DNA from: Kribbella pratensis
GTDB lineage: Bacteria > Actinomycetota > Actinomycetes > Propionibacteriales > Kribbellaceae
Assembly: GCF_004366075.1 (NCBI RefSeq)
Contig: NZ_SODU01000004.1
Location: 62,001 to 126,000 of the forward strand
Reading direction: 5' to 3'
DNA length: 64,000 nucleotides
Shown here: positions 16,626-24,559 of the stretch, piece after piece
How positions within the stretch are numbered: position 1 is the stretch's first letter
Layout of the letters: the number at the start of each line of letters is the position of its first letter
Position numbers and translations under genes: made by a program
Notes under the pieces: model-generated
Database searches by the model: none
What the model saw: the letters and a program-made list of their open reading frames with translations, nothing else
Told to the model about the DNA's origin: nothing

Positions 16626-16651
16626 GTCACATCCAGAGCACCTGCCCTGTC
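16625..16651 (+). promoter_or_regulatory. ECF41-type (SigJ) promoter for ltrA-like gene
   Basis: AGTCACA at 16625-16631, 16 bases, TGTC at 16648-16651, followed by TCTACC. Together with the minus-strand promoter it forms the palindrome TGTGAC-A-GTCACA at 16619-16631, so two divergent -35 elements share their first base. Confidence 0.75.
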
Positions 16652-16685
16652 TCTACCGGTGACCCCCGATCGAGAGGAGCCGCCC

Positions 16686-17867
16686 GTGCCCGAAGCCACG
16701 GTCCGCATCCGGGTGCGGATGACCGCGCGCCCGATCGACGAGCCGCACCGGGCGTCCAGCAACCTCGAGTTGCTGTTCGACCTGACGTTCGTGGTCGCGG
16801 TCGCCGCCGTCACCGAGCAGTTCGCGCACACGATCGCCGACGGTCACGCCGCCGTACTGCCGTTCCTCCAGGTGTTCTTCGCGATCTGGTGGGCGTGGAT
16901 GAACTTCACCTGGTTCGCGTCGTCGTACGACACCGACGACGTCACGTACCGGATCCTGACCATGGTGCAGATGGCCGGCGTCCTGCTGCTCGCCGCGGGC
17001 GTCCCGGCCGCGGCGGATCACGGCGACTACCTGATGGTCACCTCGGGCTATCTGGTCATGCGGCTCGGCCTCATCTCGTTGTGGTTGCGCGCGGGCATCG
17101 AGGACCCGGCATCCCGGCGTACGGCGTTCCGCTACGCGATCGGGATCGGGGCGTTGCAGCTCGGCTGGTTCGGCCGGCTGTACCTCGCCGACTCCGGCGC
17201 GTCCGACGGCGTACTGCTCGTCGCCTTCATCGTCCTGGCGATCCTGGAGCTGTCCGTGCCGCTGTGGGCCGAGCGTCCACGGGCCACCAACTGGCATCCG
17301 CACCACATCGCGGAACGGTACGGACTGTTCACGATCATCCTGCTCGGCGAAGCGGTTCTCGCCGCGTCCAACGCCGTACGGCGAGCCGTCGAGGAGACCG
17401 ACGTCAACGCCGAGCTGATCGCCGTTGCGGGCTGCGGCCTGGTGATCCTGTTCGCGTTGTGGTGGCTGTATTTCCTGCACCCGGCCGGCCCACGGCTCGA
17501 GGACCGACGGGACCGTTCGTACCGCTGGGGCTACGGCCACTACGGCCTGTTCGCGGCCCTCGCCGCGCTCGGCGCCGGACTCGAGGTCGCGGTCGAACAG
17601 ACCAGCCACGAACTGCACCTGTCCCCCACCGGCGCAAGCTACGCGGTCGCCGTACCGGCCGCGTCCTTCATCGCCTTGCTCTGGGGCGTGCACCGATCCA
17701 TCGCCGATGCGCCCAAAGCCCATCTGGGGACGGCGCTCGCGGGCATCGTGATCCTGCTCGCGCTGCCGCTGGCGACACCGGCCGTCGGAGCGGTCGCGGA
17801 CCTCGCACTGACGGCCGCGACCTGCGTGGGAGTGGTCGCCGTCGCCTCGTGGAACGCTAGGCGGTGA
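16686..17867 (+). CDS. Low temperature requirement protein A (LtrA) family membrane protein
   Basis: 393 residues with about eleven or twelve hydrophobic segments. The LtrA signature NLELLFDLTFVVAVAAVTEQF follows a short basic N terminus, and HIAERYGLFTIILLGEAVLA and FALWWLYFL appear in the second half. The biochemical role of the family is not known. The GTG at 16686 has AGGAG 6 bases upstream and lies about 28 bases behind the predicted transcript start of an ECF41-type promoter. It is divergent from the epimerase-sigJ operon and overlaps the convergent TetR gene by 11 bases. Confidence 0.9.
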   Translation: MPEATVRIRVRMTARPIDEPHRASSNLELLFDLTFVVAVAAVTEQFAHTIADGHAAVLPFLQVFFAIWWAWMNFTWFASSYDTDDVTYRILTMVQMAGVLLLAAGVPAAADHGDYLMVTSGYLVMRLGLISLWLRAGIEDPASRRTAFRYAIGIGALQLGWFGRLYLADSGASDGVLLVAFIVLAILELSVPLWAERPRATNWHPHHIAERYGLFTIILLGEAVLAASNAVRRAVEETDVNAELIAVAGCGLVILFALWWLYFLHPAGPRLEDRRDRSYRWGYGHYGLFAALAALGAGLEVAVEQTSHELHLSPTGASYAVAVPAASFIALLWGVHRSIADAPKAHLGTALAGIVILLALPLATPAVGAVADLALTAATCVGVVAVASWNARR

Positions 17868-18420
17868 GACCCGCGAGCGTCTTCAGGGTCGCCTGGATGA
17901 CGTCTCCGATCGGTACGTCGTCGGGTGCGGCGATCCAGCGCTCGAAGGACACCCTGAACACCGCGACCCCGGTCTCGGCCGCGAGTGCGGCGACGTCCGG
18001 GGCGACTCCGCGCTCGAGCAGGCCGTCGGTGAGCGATGTCGTCAGCGTGGCCATCTTGATCAGCTCGCGCTCGCGCAGCTCGGGCGTCGACATGATGACG
18101 GCGGCGCGCCGGCGCGAGTAGTCCCGGCGGATGTCGTCGAAGAACTGGGCCGTGGCAAGGACCGCCGCGGTGACGGCCTCCATCGGGGTCGCGTCCGCCG
18201 GCGCCGCGGCGAGCGCCTCGACCATGTGCTGCTCGAGCTGCTCGGACCCGGCGAACAGCACCTCACGCTTGTCCGCGAAGTGCCGGAAGAAGGTCCGCGC
18301 GGTGACCCCGGCCCGGTCGGCGATCTCGGCGACGGTCGTGCCGTCGTACCCGCGCTCGGCGTACAGCGCCATCGCCGCCTCCCGCAGCCGCCCGGCCGCG
18401 TCCGGCTCCCACCGTCCCAT
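17857..18420 (-). CDS. TetR-family transcriptional regulator
   Basis: 187 residues with an N-terminal TetR helix-turn-helix (REAAMALYAERGYDGTTVAEIADRAGVTARTFFRHFADKREVLF) and an all-helical ligand-binding C terminus. ATG at 18420 is preferred because AGGA lies 8 bases before it; the ATG at 18444 has no ribosome site and lies inside an operator-like palindrome. It is divergent from an SDR-type gene, with two nearly identical palindromes between them, and so is very likely the repressor of both. Confidence 0.92.
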   Translation of the reverse strand: MGRWEPDAAGRLREAAMALYAERGYDGTTVAEIADRAGVTARTFFRHFADKREVLFAGSEQLEQHMVEALAAAPADATPMEAVTAAVLATAQFFDDIRRDYSRRRAAVIMSTPELRERELIKMATLTTSLTDGLLERGVAPDVAALAAETGVAVFRVSFERWIAAPDDVPIGDVIQATLKTLAGLTA

Positions 18421-18436
18421 GCGGTCGATCCTAGCC

Positions 18437-18455
18437 GATGTCATCGAGTGACATC
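18437..18455. promoter_or_regulatory. TetR operator O1 (GATGTCA-N5-TGACATC)
   Basis: Perfect 7-5-7 inverted repeat GATGTCA TCGAG TGACATC directly in front of the tetR ribosome site. Its half-site is the same as in O2, 35 bases further on (centre to centre). Confidence 0.75.
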
Positions 18456-18469
18456 AGGGTGTAGCATCG

Positions 18470-18492
18470 GTGATGTCAGTCAATGACATCAC
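18470..18492. promoter_or_regulatory. TetR operator O2 (GTGATGTCA-N5-TGACATCAC)
   Basis: Perfect 9-5-9 inverted repeat upstream of the SDR gene. A further half-site, GGACATCAC, follows at 18494-18502. Two full sites plus a half-site suggest tight or cooperative repression of the divergent promoters. Confidence 0.8.
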
Positions 18493-18519
18493 TGGGACAT
18501 CACTTGAAAGGGACTTTTC

Positions 18520-19422
18520 ATGCGCGTCTTCATCACCGGAGCGTCCGGACACGTCGGCTCGGCCCTCGTCCCGGAGCTCCTGCACAACGGTCACCAGGTC
18601 CTCGGCCTGGCCCGCTCCGACGAGTCGGCGAAGCGGCTGACGGAGTGGGGTGCCGAGGCCGTCCGCGGCGACCTGCACGATCTCGACCGGCTCCGCGCGG
18701 CAGCGGCCGCCGCGGACGGCGTCGTACACCTCGCCTTCCGGCACGACGCCATGCAGGCGGGCGATCTGGCCGGTGCGGCGGAGTCCGATCTCGCCGCGCT
18801 GCAGACGATCGGCGACGCTCTGGCCGGCACGGACAAGCCGCTCGTGAGTACGTCGGGGACCGGCATGCTCGCCGGCGTGGTCCAAGGGCGGGTGGCGACC
18901 GAGGACGACTACGACCCGAACGGCGGGTACCGCATCGATGCCGAGAACTACGTCGTCGACCTGGCCGCCAAGGGCGTCCGCTCGTCAGTCCTCCGGCTCC
19001 CGCCGATCACTCACAGCCGGCTCGACCACCAGGGTTTCGCGCCGTCGCTGATCGCTTTCGCGCGGCGGAACGGCTTCGCGGCGTACATCGGCGACGGGAC
19101 GAACCGCTGGTCGTCGGTGCACACGCTCGACGCTGCCCGGCTCTATCGCCTGGCCCTCGAGTCCGCCCCGGCGGGCACTCGTCTGCACGCGATCCAGGAC
19201 GAGGCCATCGAGTTCCGCCCGATCGCCGAGGCGATCGGTCGCGGGCTCGACCTCCCGACGCACTCCGTCACGGCCGACGAGGCCCCGCAGTACCTGGGCT
19301 TCCTCGCGCGGTTCGCGGCCATGGACATCCCGACCTCCGCGGCCCGGACGAGTGAGCTGCTCAACTGGCAGCCCACCCACCCGGACCTCCTGGCCGACCT
19401 CGCCGAGGGGTTCTACTTCTAG
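18520..19422 (+). CDS. NAD-dependent epimerase/dehydratase-like SDR protein
   Basis: 300 residues of the extended SDR family: VFITGASGHVGSALVPELLHNGHQV binds NAD(P), followed by VRGDLHDLDRLRAAAAAADGVVHLAF, LVSTSGTGML and RSSVLRLPPITH. The usual active-site YxxxK is not clearly visible (AENYVVDLAAKG may be its place), as in other atypical members. GAAAGGGA precedes the ATG. Controlled by the divergent TetR through O2. Its stop codon lies in the first copy of an 18-base tandem repeat. Substrate unknown. Confidence 0.88.
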   Translation: MRVFITGASGHVGSALVPELLHNGHQVLGLARSDESAKRLTEWGAEAVRGDLHDLDRLRAAAAAADGVVHLAFRHDAMQAGDLAGAAESDLAALQTIGDALAGTDKPLVSTSGTGMLAGVVQGRVATEDDYDPNGGYRIDAENYVVDLAAKGVRSSVLRLPPITHSRLDHQGFAPSLIAFARRNGFAAYIGDGTNRWSSVHTLDAARLYRLALESAPAGTRLHAIQDEAIEFRPIAEAIGRGLDLPTHSVTADEAPQYLGFLARFAAMDIPTSAARTSELLNWQPTHPDLLADLAEGFYF

Positions 19423-19452
19423 ACCTTCAAGACCTTCTAGACCTTCAAGACC
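19417..19452. repeat. Perfect 18-bp tandem duplication at a convergent gene junction
   Basis: TTCTAGACCTTCAAGACC occurs twice in direct succession (19417-19434 and 19435-19452). The first copy contains the stop codon of the SDR gene (plus strand), the second the stop codon of the Gfo/Idh gene (minus strand). Confidence 0.9.
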
Positions 19453-20438
19453 GGCGCGATGACCTTGGACTTCGAGCCTTCGTACGCGGCGAGCAGGATG
19501 CCGAGGACGGCGATGCCTTCCTCTTCGGTGTGCAGCGGACGCTGCTTGCCGAGCAGCGAGTCGGCGAAGTGGCCGATCTCGGCGACGAACGTGTCGACGG
19601 GTTCGAACTCGAAGGTCTCGGTCTCACCCGACCGGAGGCGGTAGGACAGCGTCGTACCGTCGCTGGTCAGTGAGCCGAGCTCGCCGACGGCCGAGAACCG
19701 CTCGGTGCCGGCGGCCGGCTGGTACGCCCAGCTGGTCACCAGCTGGCCGACGACTCCGTTGTCGAACCTGATCAGGACCTGTGCGGAGTCCTCGCCCTCC
19801 ATGAACTTCAAGCGGTGCGTGGAGAGCATCGCGGTCGCCTCGACCGGCAGCCCGCCTGCGAGGTGCAGCATCAGATAAGTGGGGTGGTACCCGGTGTCGA
19901 TGAGCTCGCCACCCCCACTTGTCTTGCTACTCGCCCGCCAGCCCATCGAGCTCGGGTCGAAGTCGTTGTAGAAGCTGTCCGTCGTCCGCACCTCGTACAC
20001 CGTGCCGATCGTCCCGGCCTGCAGCAGCTCCCGGGCCTTCGCGACGGCCGGCATGAACAACTGGTTGTGCGCGCACATCAGCGTCACGCCGTTCTCGGTC
20101 ACCGCCTTGCGAACATCCGCCGCCTCCTCGGCGGACAGGCACAGCGGCTTCTCGCACAGGATGTGCTTACCCGCCTCGGCGGCCGCGACGATCGCGTCCC
20201 GGTGCAGATGATGCGGCAGGCAGATGTCGACCGCATCGAGCTCCTCGTTCGCGAGCATCTCGCGAAACGCCATGCTGCCTGTGTACGCCGTGGCACGCAG
20301 CTCCTCGCCGCGCTTCTTCGCCGTCTCCGCCACCGCGTCCGCGACCGCCGTGACACCGATCCGGTCCGCGTGCTGCTGATAACCCTTGATGTGCGCCGAA
20401 GCGATTCCTCCGGCGCCGATCAGACCGACCTTGCTCAT
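19437..20438 (-). CDS. Gfo/Idh/MocA-family oxidoreductase (first of a pair)
   Basis: 333 residues. N-terminal NAD(P)-binding domain (VGLIGAGGIASAHIKGYQQHADRIGVTAVAD) with the family motif EKPLCLSAEEAADVRKAV near residue 95, and a C-terminal alpha/beta domain with GGGELIDTGYHPTYLMLHLAGG, which carries the DxxxH-type catalytic residues. Such enzymes act on sugars, inositols or sugar acids. It follows the second Gfo/Idh gene by 12 bases and forms an operon with it. The gene next in the plus direction is a ROK regulator, fitting sugar metabolism. Confidence 0.92.
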   Translation of the reverse strand: MSKVGLIGAGGIASAHIKGYQQHADRIGVTAVADAVAETAKKRGEELRATAYTGSMAFREMLANEELDAVDICLPHHLHRDAIVAAAEAGKHILCEKPLCLSAEEAADVRKAVTENGVTLMCAHNQLFMPAVAKARELLQAGTIGTVYEVRTTDSFYNDFDPSSMGWRASSKTSGGGELIDTGYHPTYLMLHLAGGLPVEATAMLSTHRLKFMEGEDSAQVLIRFDNGVVGQLVTSWAYQPAAGTERFSAVGELGSLTSDGTTLSYRLRSGETETFEFEPVDTFVAEIGHFADSLLGKQRPLHTEEEGIAVLGILLAAYEGSKSKVIAPVLKV

Positions 20439-20450
20439 CGGGACGTCCTC

Positions 20451-21431
20451 TCAGCTGTAGGAGATCACTCGGTTGGACTCGGCGGCCGCGTTCGCCGCGA
20501 CCACGAGGCGGGTCAGCTCGACCGCGCGCTCGATGTTGTCGTCCGCACGCGTGCCGTTGACGATGTGATCGACCCACTGCGCGAACGGATCCGGCGAGTG
20601 CTCGGGCACCGGTACCTGCTCGCCGTTCACGGTCAGCACGTTGCCCGCGTCGGTGTACGTGAGCGTGCCCTCGGTCCCGAACAGCTCGATCGTGAACGGG
20701 TTGCTGCTCGCGAACCCCGCCTCGATCACCCCGATCTTCTGGTCGCCGTACCCGGCCACCACGACAGCGTTGTCTTCCAGCCCCCGGTTCGCCACCGAGC
20801 GGTACGTCGCACTCACGGTCTCCGGCGTCGCGCCGAGGAAGAGCTGGATCAGGTACACCGGGTGGCAGCCGAGGTCGGTGAGCGCCCCGCCGATCGCGGT
20901 TTTCGGCTCGAAGAACCGCTGCGGCAACCAGCCTTCCTTGCCGTCCCGCGGGATCGCGCCGTCGTGCGAGAGCCGGACCCGGCCGTACGTCAACTGCCCG
21001 AGCGAACCCTTGTCCAGAACCTCCCGGATCGCGGTCGTGTAGCCGTGCGCGAGCCGCGGCAGCGAGACCGTCAGCTTCACGCCGGCCGCGTCCGTCGCGG
21101 CCACGATCTCCTCGGCCTCGGCGACCGTCGGAGCGAGCACTTTCTCTGTGTAGATGTGCTTTCCGGCCTCTGCGGCCTTGACCATGATGTCGCGATGGAC
21201 GTCGGTCGGAGTCGTGATCACGACGCCGTCCAGGTCGTCCCGCGCGAGCAGTGCGTCAAGGTCGCCGGTGAACTCCACACCGAACTGTTCGGCACCGGCC
21301 CGGCCGCGCTCGGCATCGTCGTCCCAGACGGCCACCAGGTCCGTCCCGGGATGCGCCTGGGCCTGCCTGGAGTAGTCGCCGGCATGGACGTGCCAGAAGC
21401 TGAGCGTCGCGATCTTCAACGGGTTGGACAC
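20451..21431 (-). CDS. Gfo/Idh/MocA-family oxidoreductase (second of a pair)
   Basis: 326 residues: IATLSFWHVHAGDYSRQAQAHPGTDLVAVWDD, VVITTPTDVHRDIMVKAAEAGKHIYTEKVLAPT and GGALTDLGCHPVYLIQLFLGA. In place of the usual GxGxxG the first loop reads TLSFWHVHAGDY, a variant seen in some sugar-acid members. GTG start at 21431 has GAGGAGG just upstream; an upstream ATG would overlap the GAAACGTTTC operator. It is the first gene of a two-gene operon whose promoter holds LacI-type palindromes. Confidence 0.9.
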   Translation of the reverse strand: MSNPLKIATLSFWHVHAGDYSRQAQAHPGTDLVAVWDDDAERGRAGAEQFGVEFTGDLDALLARDDLDGVVITTPTDVHRDIMVKAAEAGKHIYTEKVLAPTVAEAEEIVAATDAAGVKLTVSLPRLAHGYTTAIREVLDKGSLGQLTYGRVRLSHDGAIPRDGKEGWLPQRFFEPKTAIGGALTDLGCHPVYLIQLFLGATPETVSATYRSVANRGLEDNAVVVAGYGDQKIGVIEAGFASSNPFTIELFGTEGTLTYTDAGNVLTVNGEQVPVPEHSPDPFAQWVDHIVNGTRADDNIERAVELTRLVVAANAAAESNRVISYS

Positions 21432-21458
21432 GCGGGTCCTCCTCAGTGGAAACCTTCG

Positions 21459-21468
21459 GAAACGTTTC
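21459..21468. promoter_or_regulatory. LacI/GalR-type palindrome GAAACGTTTC
   Basis: Perfect 10-base palindrome with a central CG, the classical LacI-family operator core, 28 bases upstream of the Gfo/Idh operon start. A second CG-centred palindrome, ACAACGTTGT, is at 21494-21503. No LacI gene is in this stretch, so a regulator from elsewhere may act here. Confidence 0.55.
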
Positions 21469-21493
21469 TGTTCGACCGTCGGCAGATCACGGT

Positions 21494-21503
21494 ACAACGT
21501 TGT
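21494..21503. promoter_or_regulatory. CG-centred palindrome ACAACGTTGT
   Basis: Perfect 10-base palindrome sharing the AACGTT core with the site at 21459. It lies 35 bases from that site (centre to centre), in the promoter region of the Gfo/Idh operon. Confidence 0.4.
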
Positions 21504-21570
21504 CAGGAGTGCGCAACAGACTTCCGGCGCGCCCGTTCACACGGTGAGACCCGCGCGCAATCGGGATGCT

Positions 21571-21595
21571 TATAGTTATCCAGGAGTCCAGGAAA
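21571..21595 (+). promoter_or_regulatory. Promoter -10 and ROK-regulator operator 1
   Basis: TATAGT (21571-21576) is a good -10, followed at 21583-21595 by GGAGTCCAGGAAA. The same 13 bases in inverted orientation (TTTCCTGGACTCC) occur at 22752-22764 in front of the DUF4832 operon. The sharing strongly suggests the ROK protein binds both. Confidence 0.6.
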
Positions 21596-21611
21596 TAGGC
21601 GAGGTGTCGCG

Positions 21612-22745
21612 ATGAGTGAACAGCCGGCCGGCGGGGATCTGTCCCGGTTGCGACAGCTCAACGCGGCCGCCGTACTGCGGGAGTTGCGCGGCGATCAGCC
21701 GCTGACGCTCACCGAGCTGTCGAAGCGGACACGGCTGTCGCGCGCTTCGACCGAGGACGTGGCGCGGGACCTGCTCGGGCGCGGTTGGCTGACCGAGGTG
21801 GCGCCGGCGTCCGGGTCGGTCGGGCGGCCGGCACGGAGGTACCGGTTCAACGCCGGCGCTGGGCGGCTGCTCGGGATCGATATCGGCGGGCACAAGGCGC
21901 TCGCGCTGGTCACCGACCTGGACGGCGACGTGCTGAACCAGAGCCGGATCGAGGTCGACCCGGAGCTCGGCCGGCGCGAGCGGCTAGCGGTGCTGGATCG
22001 GTGCGTGCGCAAGGCGCTGGCGGGTGCGGGCGTCGAGGCGGGTCAGATCTGGTCGACGGGGGTGGCGACGACCGGGCTCGTCGACGGCACGGGGAAGGTG
22101 ATGCTGTCCGACTCGCTGCCGGAGTGGACCGGCGTCGATCTGGGTGCTCACGTACGGCGGCTCGTGCCGGGCCCTGTCCGCGTCGAGAACGACTGCAAGC
22201 TGGCGGCGCTGGCGGAAACCTGGCGCGGGGTCGCGCGCTACGCGAAGGACGTCGTGTTCCTGCTCGCCGGCCTGCGCACCGGCGCCGGCCTCATCATCGA
22301 CGGCAAACTCCACCGCGGCTTCGCCAACTGGTCCGGCGAGATCGGCGCGCTACCAGCGGCCGGCTGGCAACAGGCCCCGCACCACTTGCACACCTGGCTC
22401 GAGACCGCTCCGCCTGGAGCGGACGGTTTCGAGCGGGTGTTTGTGGCGGCTCGGGCGGGTGATCGGGAGGCGCTGGCTGCGGTTCGGGCGTACGTGCAGG
22501 ACCTCGCGGTGGGCGCTTCGGCGTTGGTATTGACGTTGGATCCGCAGTTGGTGGTGATCGGGGGCGGGTTCTCGCGGTCGGCGGACGTGATGGTGGAGCC
22601 GCTGCGGCGGGAGCTGGACCGGTGGTGCCTGCGGACGCCGGAGATCCGGGTGTCGGCGTTCGCCGACGAAGGAGTCGCGCTCGGCGCCGTCCGGCTGGCG
22701 CTCGACGAGGTCGAGTCGACCATCACGACCGGCCTCAGACCTTGA
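21612..22745 (+). CDS. ROK-family transcriptional regulator
   Basis: 377 residues. Winged helix-turn-helix at the N terminus (LNAAAVLRELRGDQPLTLTELSKRTRLSRASTEDVARDLLGRGW), then the ROK domain with GIDIGGHKALALVTDLDGDV, VRVENDCKLAALAE, and LAGLRTGAGLIIDGKLHRGFANWSGEIG. The zinc-binding cysteine cluster (CxCGxxGC) usual after the GEIG segment is absent; GALPAAGWQQAPHHLHTWLE stands in its place, so sugar kinase activity is unlikely and the protein is a ligand-responsive repressor. It lies between a Gfo/Idh operon and two DUF4832 genes and probably controls the latter and itself. Confidence 0.9.
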   Translation: MSEQPAGGDLSRLRQLNAAAVLRELRGDQPLTLTELSKRTRLSRASTEDVARDLLGRGWLTEVAPASGSVGRPARRYRFNAGAGRLLGIDIGGHKALALVTDLDGDVLNQSRIEVDPELGRRERLAVLDRCVRKALAGAGVEAGQIWSTGVATTGLVDGTGKVMLSDSLPEWTGVDLGAHVRRLVPGPVRVENDCKLAALAETWRGVARYAKDVVFLLAGLRTGAGLIIDGKLHRGFANWSGEIGALPAAGWQQAPHHLHTWLETAPPGADGFERVFVAARAGDREALAAVRAYVQDLAVGASALVLTLDPQLVVIGGGFSRSADVMVEPLRRELDRWCLRTPEIRVSAFADEGVALGAVRLALDEVESTITTGLRP

Positions 22746-22764
22746 CATAATTTTCCTGGACTCC
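22742..22764 (+). promoter_or_regulatory. -35 TTGACA with ROK operator 2, DUF4832 promoter
   Basis: A perfect TTGACA (22742-22747) overlaps the end of the ROK gene. TTTCCTGGACTCC (22752-22764), the reverse complement of the site before the ROK gene, lies in the spacer, so binding would block the promoter. TGGACTCCA within it is a small inverted repeat, flanked by ATAAT/ATTAT. Confidence 0.6.
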
Positions 22765-22807
22765 ATGATTATCCCCATCGCCCCGCCCAGCGAGAGGAAG
22801 CATCGTG

Positions 22808-24550
22808 ATGCGTCCGTACCGACTGTTGACCACACTTGCCACCGCAGTTTCCAGTACCGCCCTGCTCGCCACGCTGCTGGTCTCCCCCGCCAGCGCGACG
22901 ATCAGCGGCGCGACCGCGACCAACACCGCCACGACCGTCACCTACCGCTTCTCCTACACCGGCACCCCGCAGTTCCTCCGCGTGTACGTCGACACCGACC
23001 GCAACCCGTCCACCGGATTCGCCCAAGCCGGCACCGGCGCCGACTACCTGCTCGAGAACGGCAGCCTCTACCAGCACACCGGCACCGGCTGGAGCTGGAC
23101 GCTCGTCCGCTCGGTCACGTTCACCAACACCGGCGGCGTAGCGCAGTGGACGGTCGACCGAGCGGACCTCGGCGAATCCGCCACCCCGAACGACGCCGAC
23201 CTGATCTTCCAGGCGGAGGCGCCGCTCGAGACGTCCGCGAAGTACACGCAGACCTACACCGGCGGCAGCAGCGGAGGCGTGACCTACACGCCCTCGACCG
23301 AGAACTTCGCGAATCCCGAGCGCGGCTTCTACCACCACACCGGCGACTGCGACAAAGCCGACTTCTCCCAGTCCACCCTGCAGAGTTACCGCACCAGTCA
23401 GGGCATCTCCCTGGTGATGTGCGTCTTCTACCTGGCCGAGTACAAGAACGGCCCGATCGCCCAGGCCGCTCTCGACCAGTTGCAGCAGCAGCTCGCCACG
23501 GTCCGCGCAGCCGGTCTCAAAATGGTGCTCCGCCTCGCCTACACCACATCCACCACCGGCGACGACGCCACGAAGGACCGCGTACTGGCGCATCTCGACC
23601 AGTTGGCGCCGTACCTCAACGCCGGCAAAGACGTGATCGCCGTCGTTCAGACCGGTCTGATCGGCGCCTGGGGTGAGTGGTATTACACGCAGAACTTCGG
23701 GAACGCCGGCGTCGTCTCCGCCACCGACTGGGCGAACCGCAAGGCAGTCACCGACAAGCTGCTCAGTGTCGTGCCGTCGACGCGGATGATCCAGCTCCGT
23801 ACGCCGAAGTTCAAGCGGACCATGTACTCGACCACCCCGGTCCAGCCCGGTAACGCCTACAACGGATCGAGCCTGTCCCGGATCGGCCACCACAACGACT
23901 GCTTCCTCGCCAGCGCCGACGACTTCGGCACGTACGAGAACCCGTCCGTCGAGTATCCGTACCTGCAGGCCGACACGACGTACGTCGCGATGGGCGGCGA
24001 GACCTGCGGTGTGAACGCACCGCGCTCGGCGTGCCCGACCGCGACCGCTGAACTCGCGCAGTTCCACTGGTCGTTCATCAACACCGACTACGAGCCCAAC
24101 GTCCTCAACTCGTGGAACACCGGCGGCTGCCTGGGCACCGTCAGCAAGAACCTCGGCTACCGCTTCCGCCTGGAATCCGGCACCTACCCGGCGACTGCCT
24201 CCCCCGGCGGGAGCCTGCCGATCTCCTTCACCGTCCACAACGACGGCTACGCGACGCCGTTCAACCCGCGCGGCCTCGAGCTGGTACTGCGGAACACCTC
24301 GACCGGCGCCACCTACAAGCTTCCGATCGCCTCCGACGCACGCCGCTGGACCGCGGGTACGTCGACCACGGTGTCGCAGACCCTCACCGTGCCCACCACA
24401 CTTCCGGCGGGTTCGTACGCCCTGCTGCTCAACCTGCCGGATCCGCTCCTGTCCACTCGCCCCGAGTACTCGATCCGCCTCGCGAACCAAAACACCTGGG
24501 ACGCGGCGACCGGGATGAACTCGCTCCTGCACACCGTCAACATCAGCTAG
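22808..24550 (+). CDS. Secreted DUF4874/DUF4832 protein with extra N-terminal domain
   Basis: 580 residues. A Sec signal peptide (about 35 residues, ending ASA) is followed by a 120-residue beta domain (SGATATNTATTVTYRFSYTG, FLRVYVDTDRNPSTGF) that the next paralogue lacks. Then come DUF4874 (NFANPERGFYHHTGDCDKAD) and DUF4832 (VVQTGLIGAWGEWYY, LSRIGHHNDCFLASADDFGTY), ending in a beta-sandwich with LNLPDPLLSTRPEYSIRLAN. The TIM-barrel-like core with conserved Glu/Trp suggests a glycan-active enzyme, but no activity is established from sequence. AGGA precedes the ATG. It is in an operon with the paralogue and near two sugar dehydrogenases, so carbohydrate use is likely. Confidence 0.85.
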   Translation: MRPYRLLTTLATAVSSTALLATLLVSPASATISGATATNTATTVTYRFSYTGTPQFLRVYVDTDRNPSTGFAQAGTGADYLLENGSLYQHTGTGWSWTLVRSVTFTNTGGVAQWTVDRADLGESATPNDADLIFQAEAPLETSAKYTQTYTGGSSGGVTYTPSTENFANPERGFYHHTGDCDKADFSQSTLQSYRTSQGISLVMCVFYLAEYKNGPIAQAALDQLQQQLATVRAAGLKMVLRLAYTTSTTGDDATKDRVLAHLDQLAPYLNAGKDVIAVVQTGLIGAWGEWYYTQNFGNAGVVSATDWANRKAVTDKLLSVVPSTRMIQLRTPKFKRTMYSTTPVQPGNAYNGSSLSRIGHHNDCFLASADDFGTYENPSVEYPYLQADTTYVAMGGETCGVNAPRSACPTATAELAQFHWSFINTDYEPNVLNSWNTGGCLGTVSKNLGYRFRLESGTYPATASPGGSLPISFTVHNDGYATPFNPRGLELVLRNTSTGATYKLPIASDARRWTAGTSTTVSQTLTVPTTLPAGSYALLLNLPDPLLSTRPEYSIRLANQNTWDAATGMNSLLHTVNIS

Positions 24551-24559
24551 GAGACGACA

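Noticed and set aside
15839-17860. 673-codon plus-strand frame across the epimerase and ltrA
   Set aside because: Arg/Pro-rich shadow of the epimerase and of LtrA in another frame; no family features.
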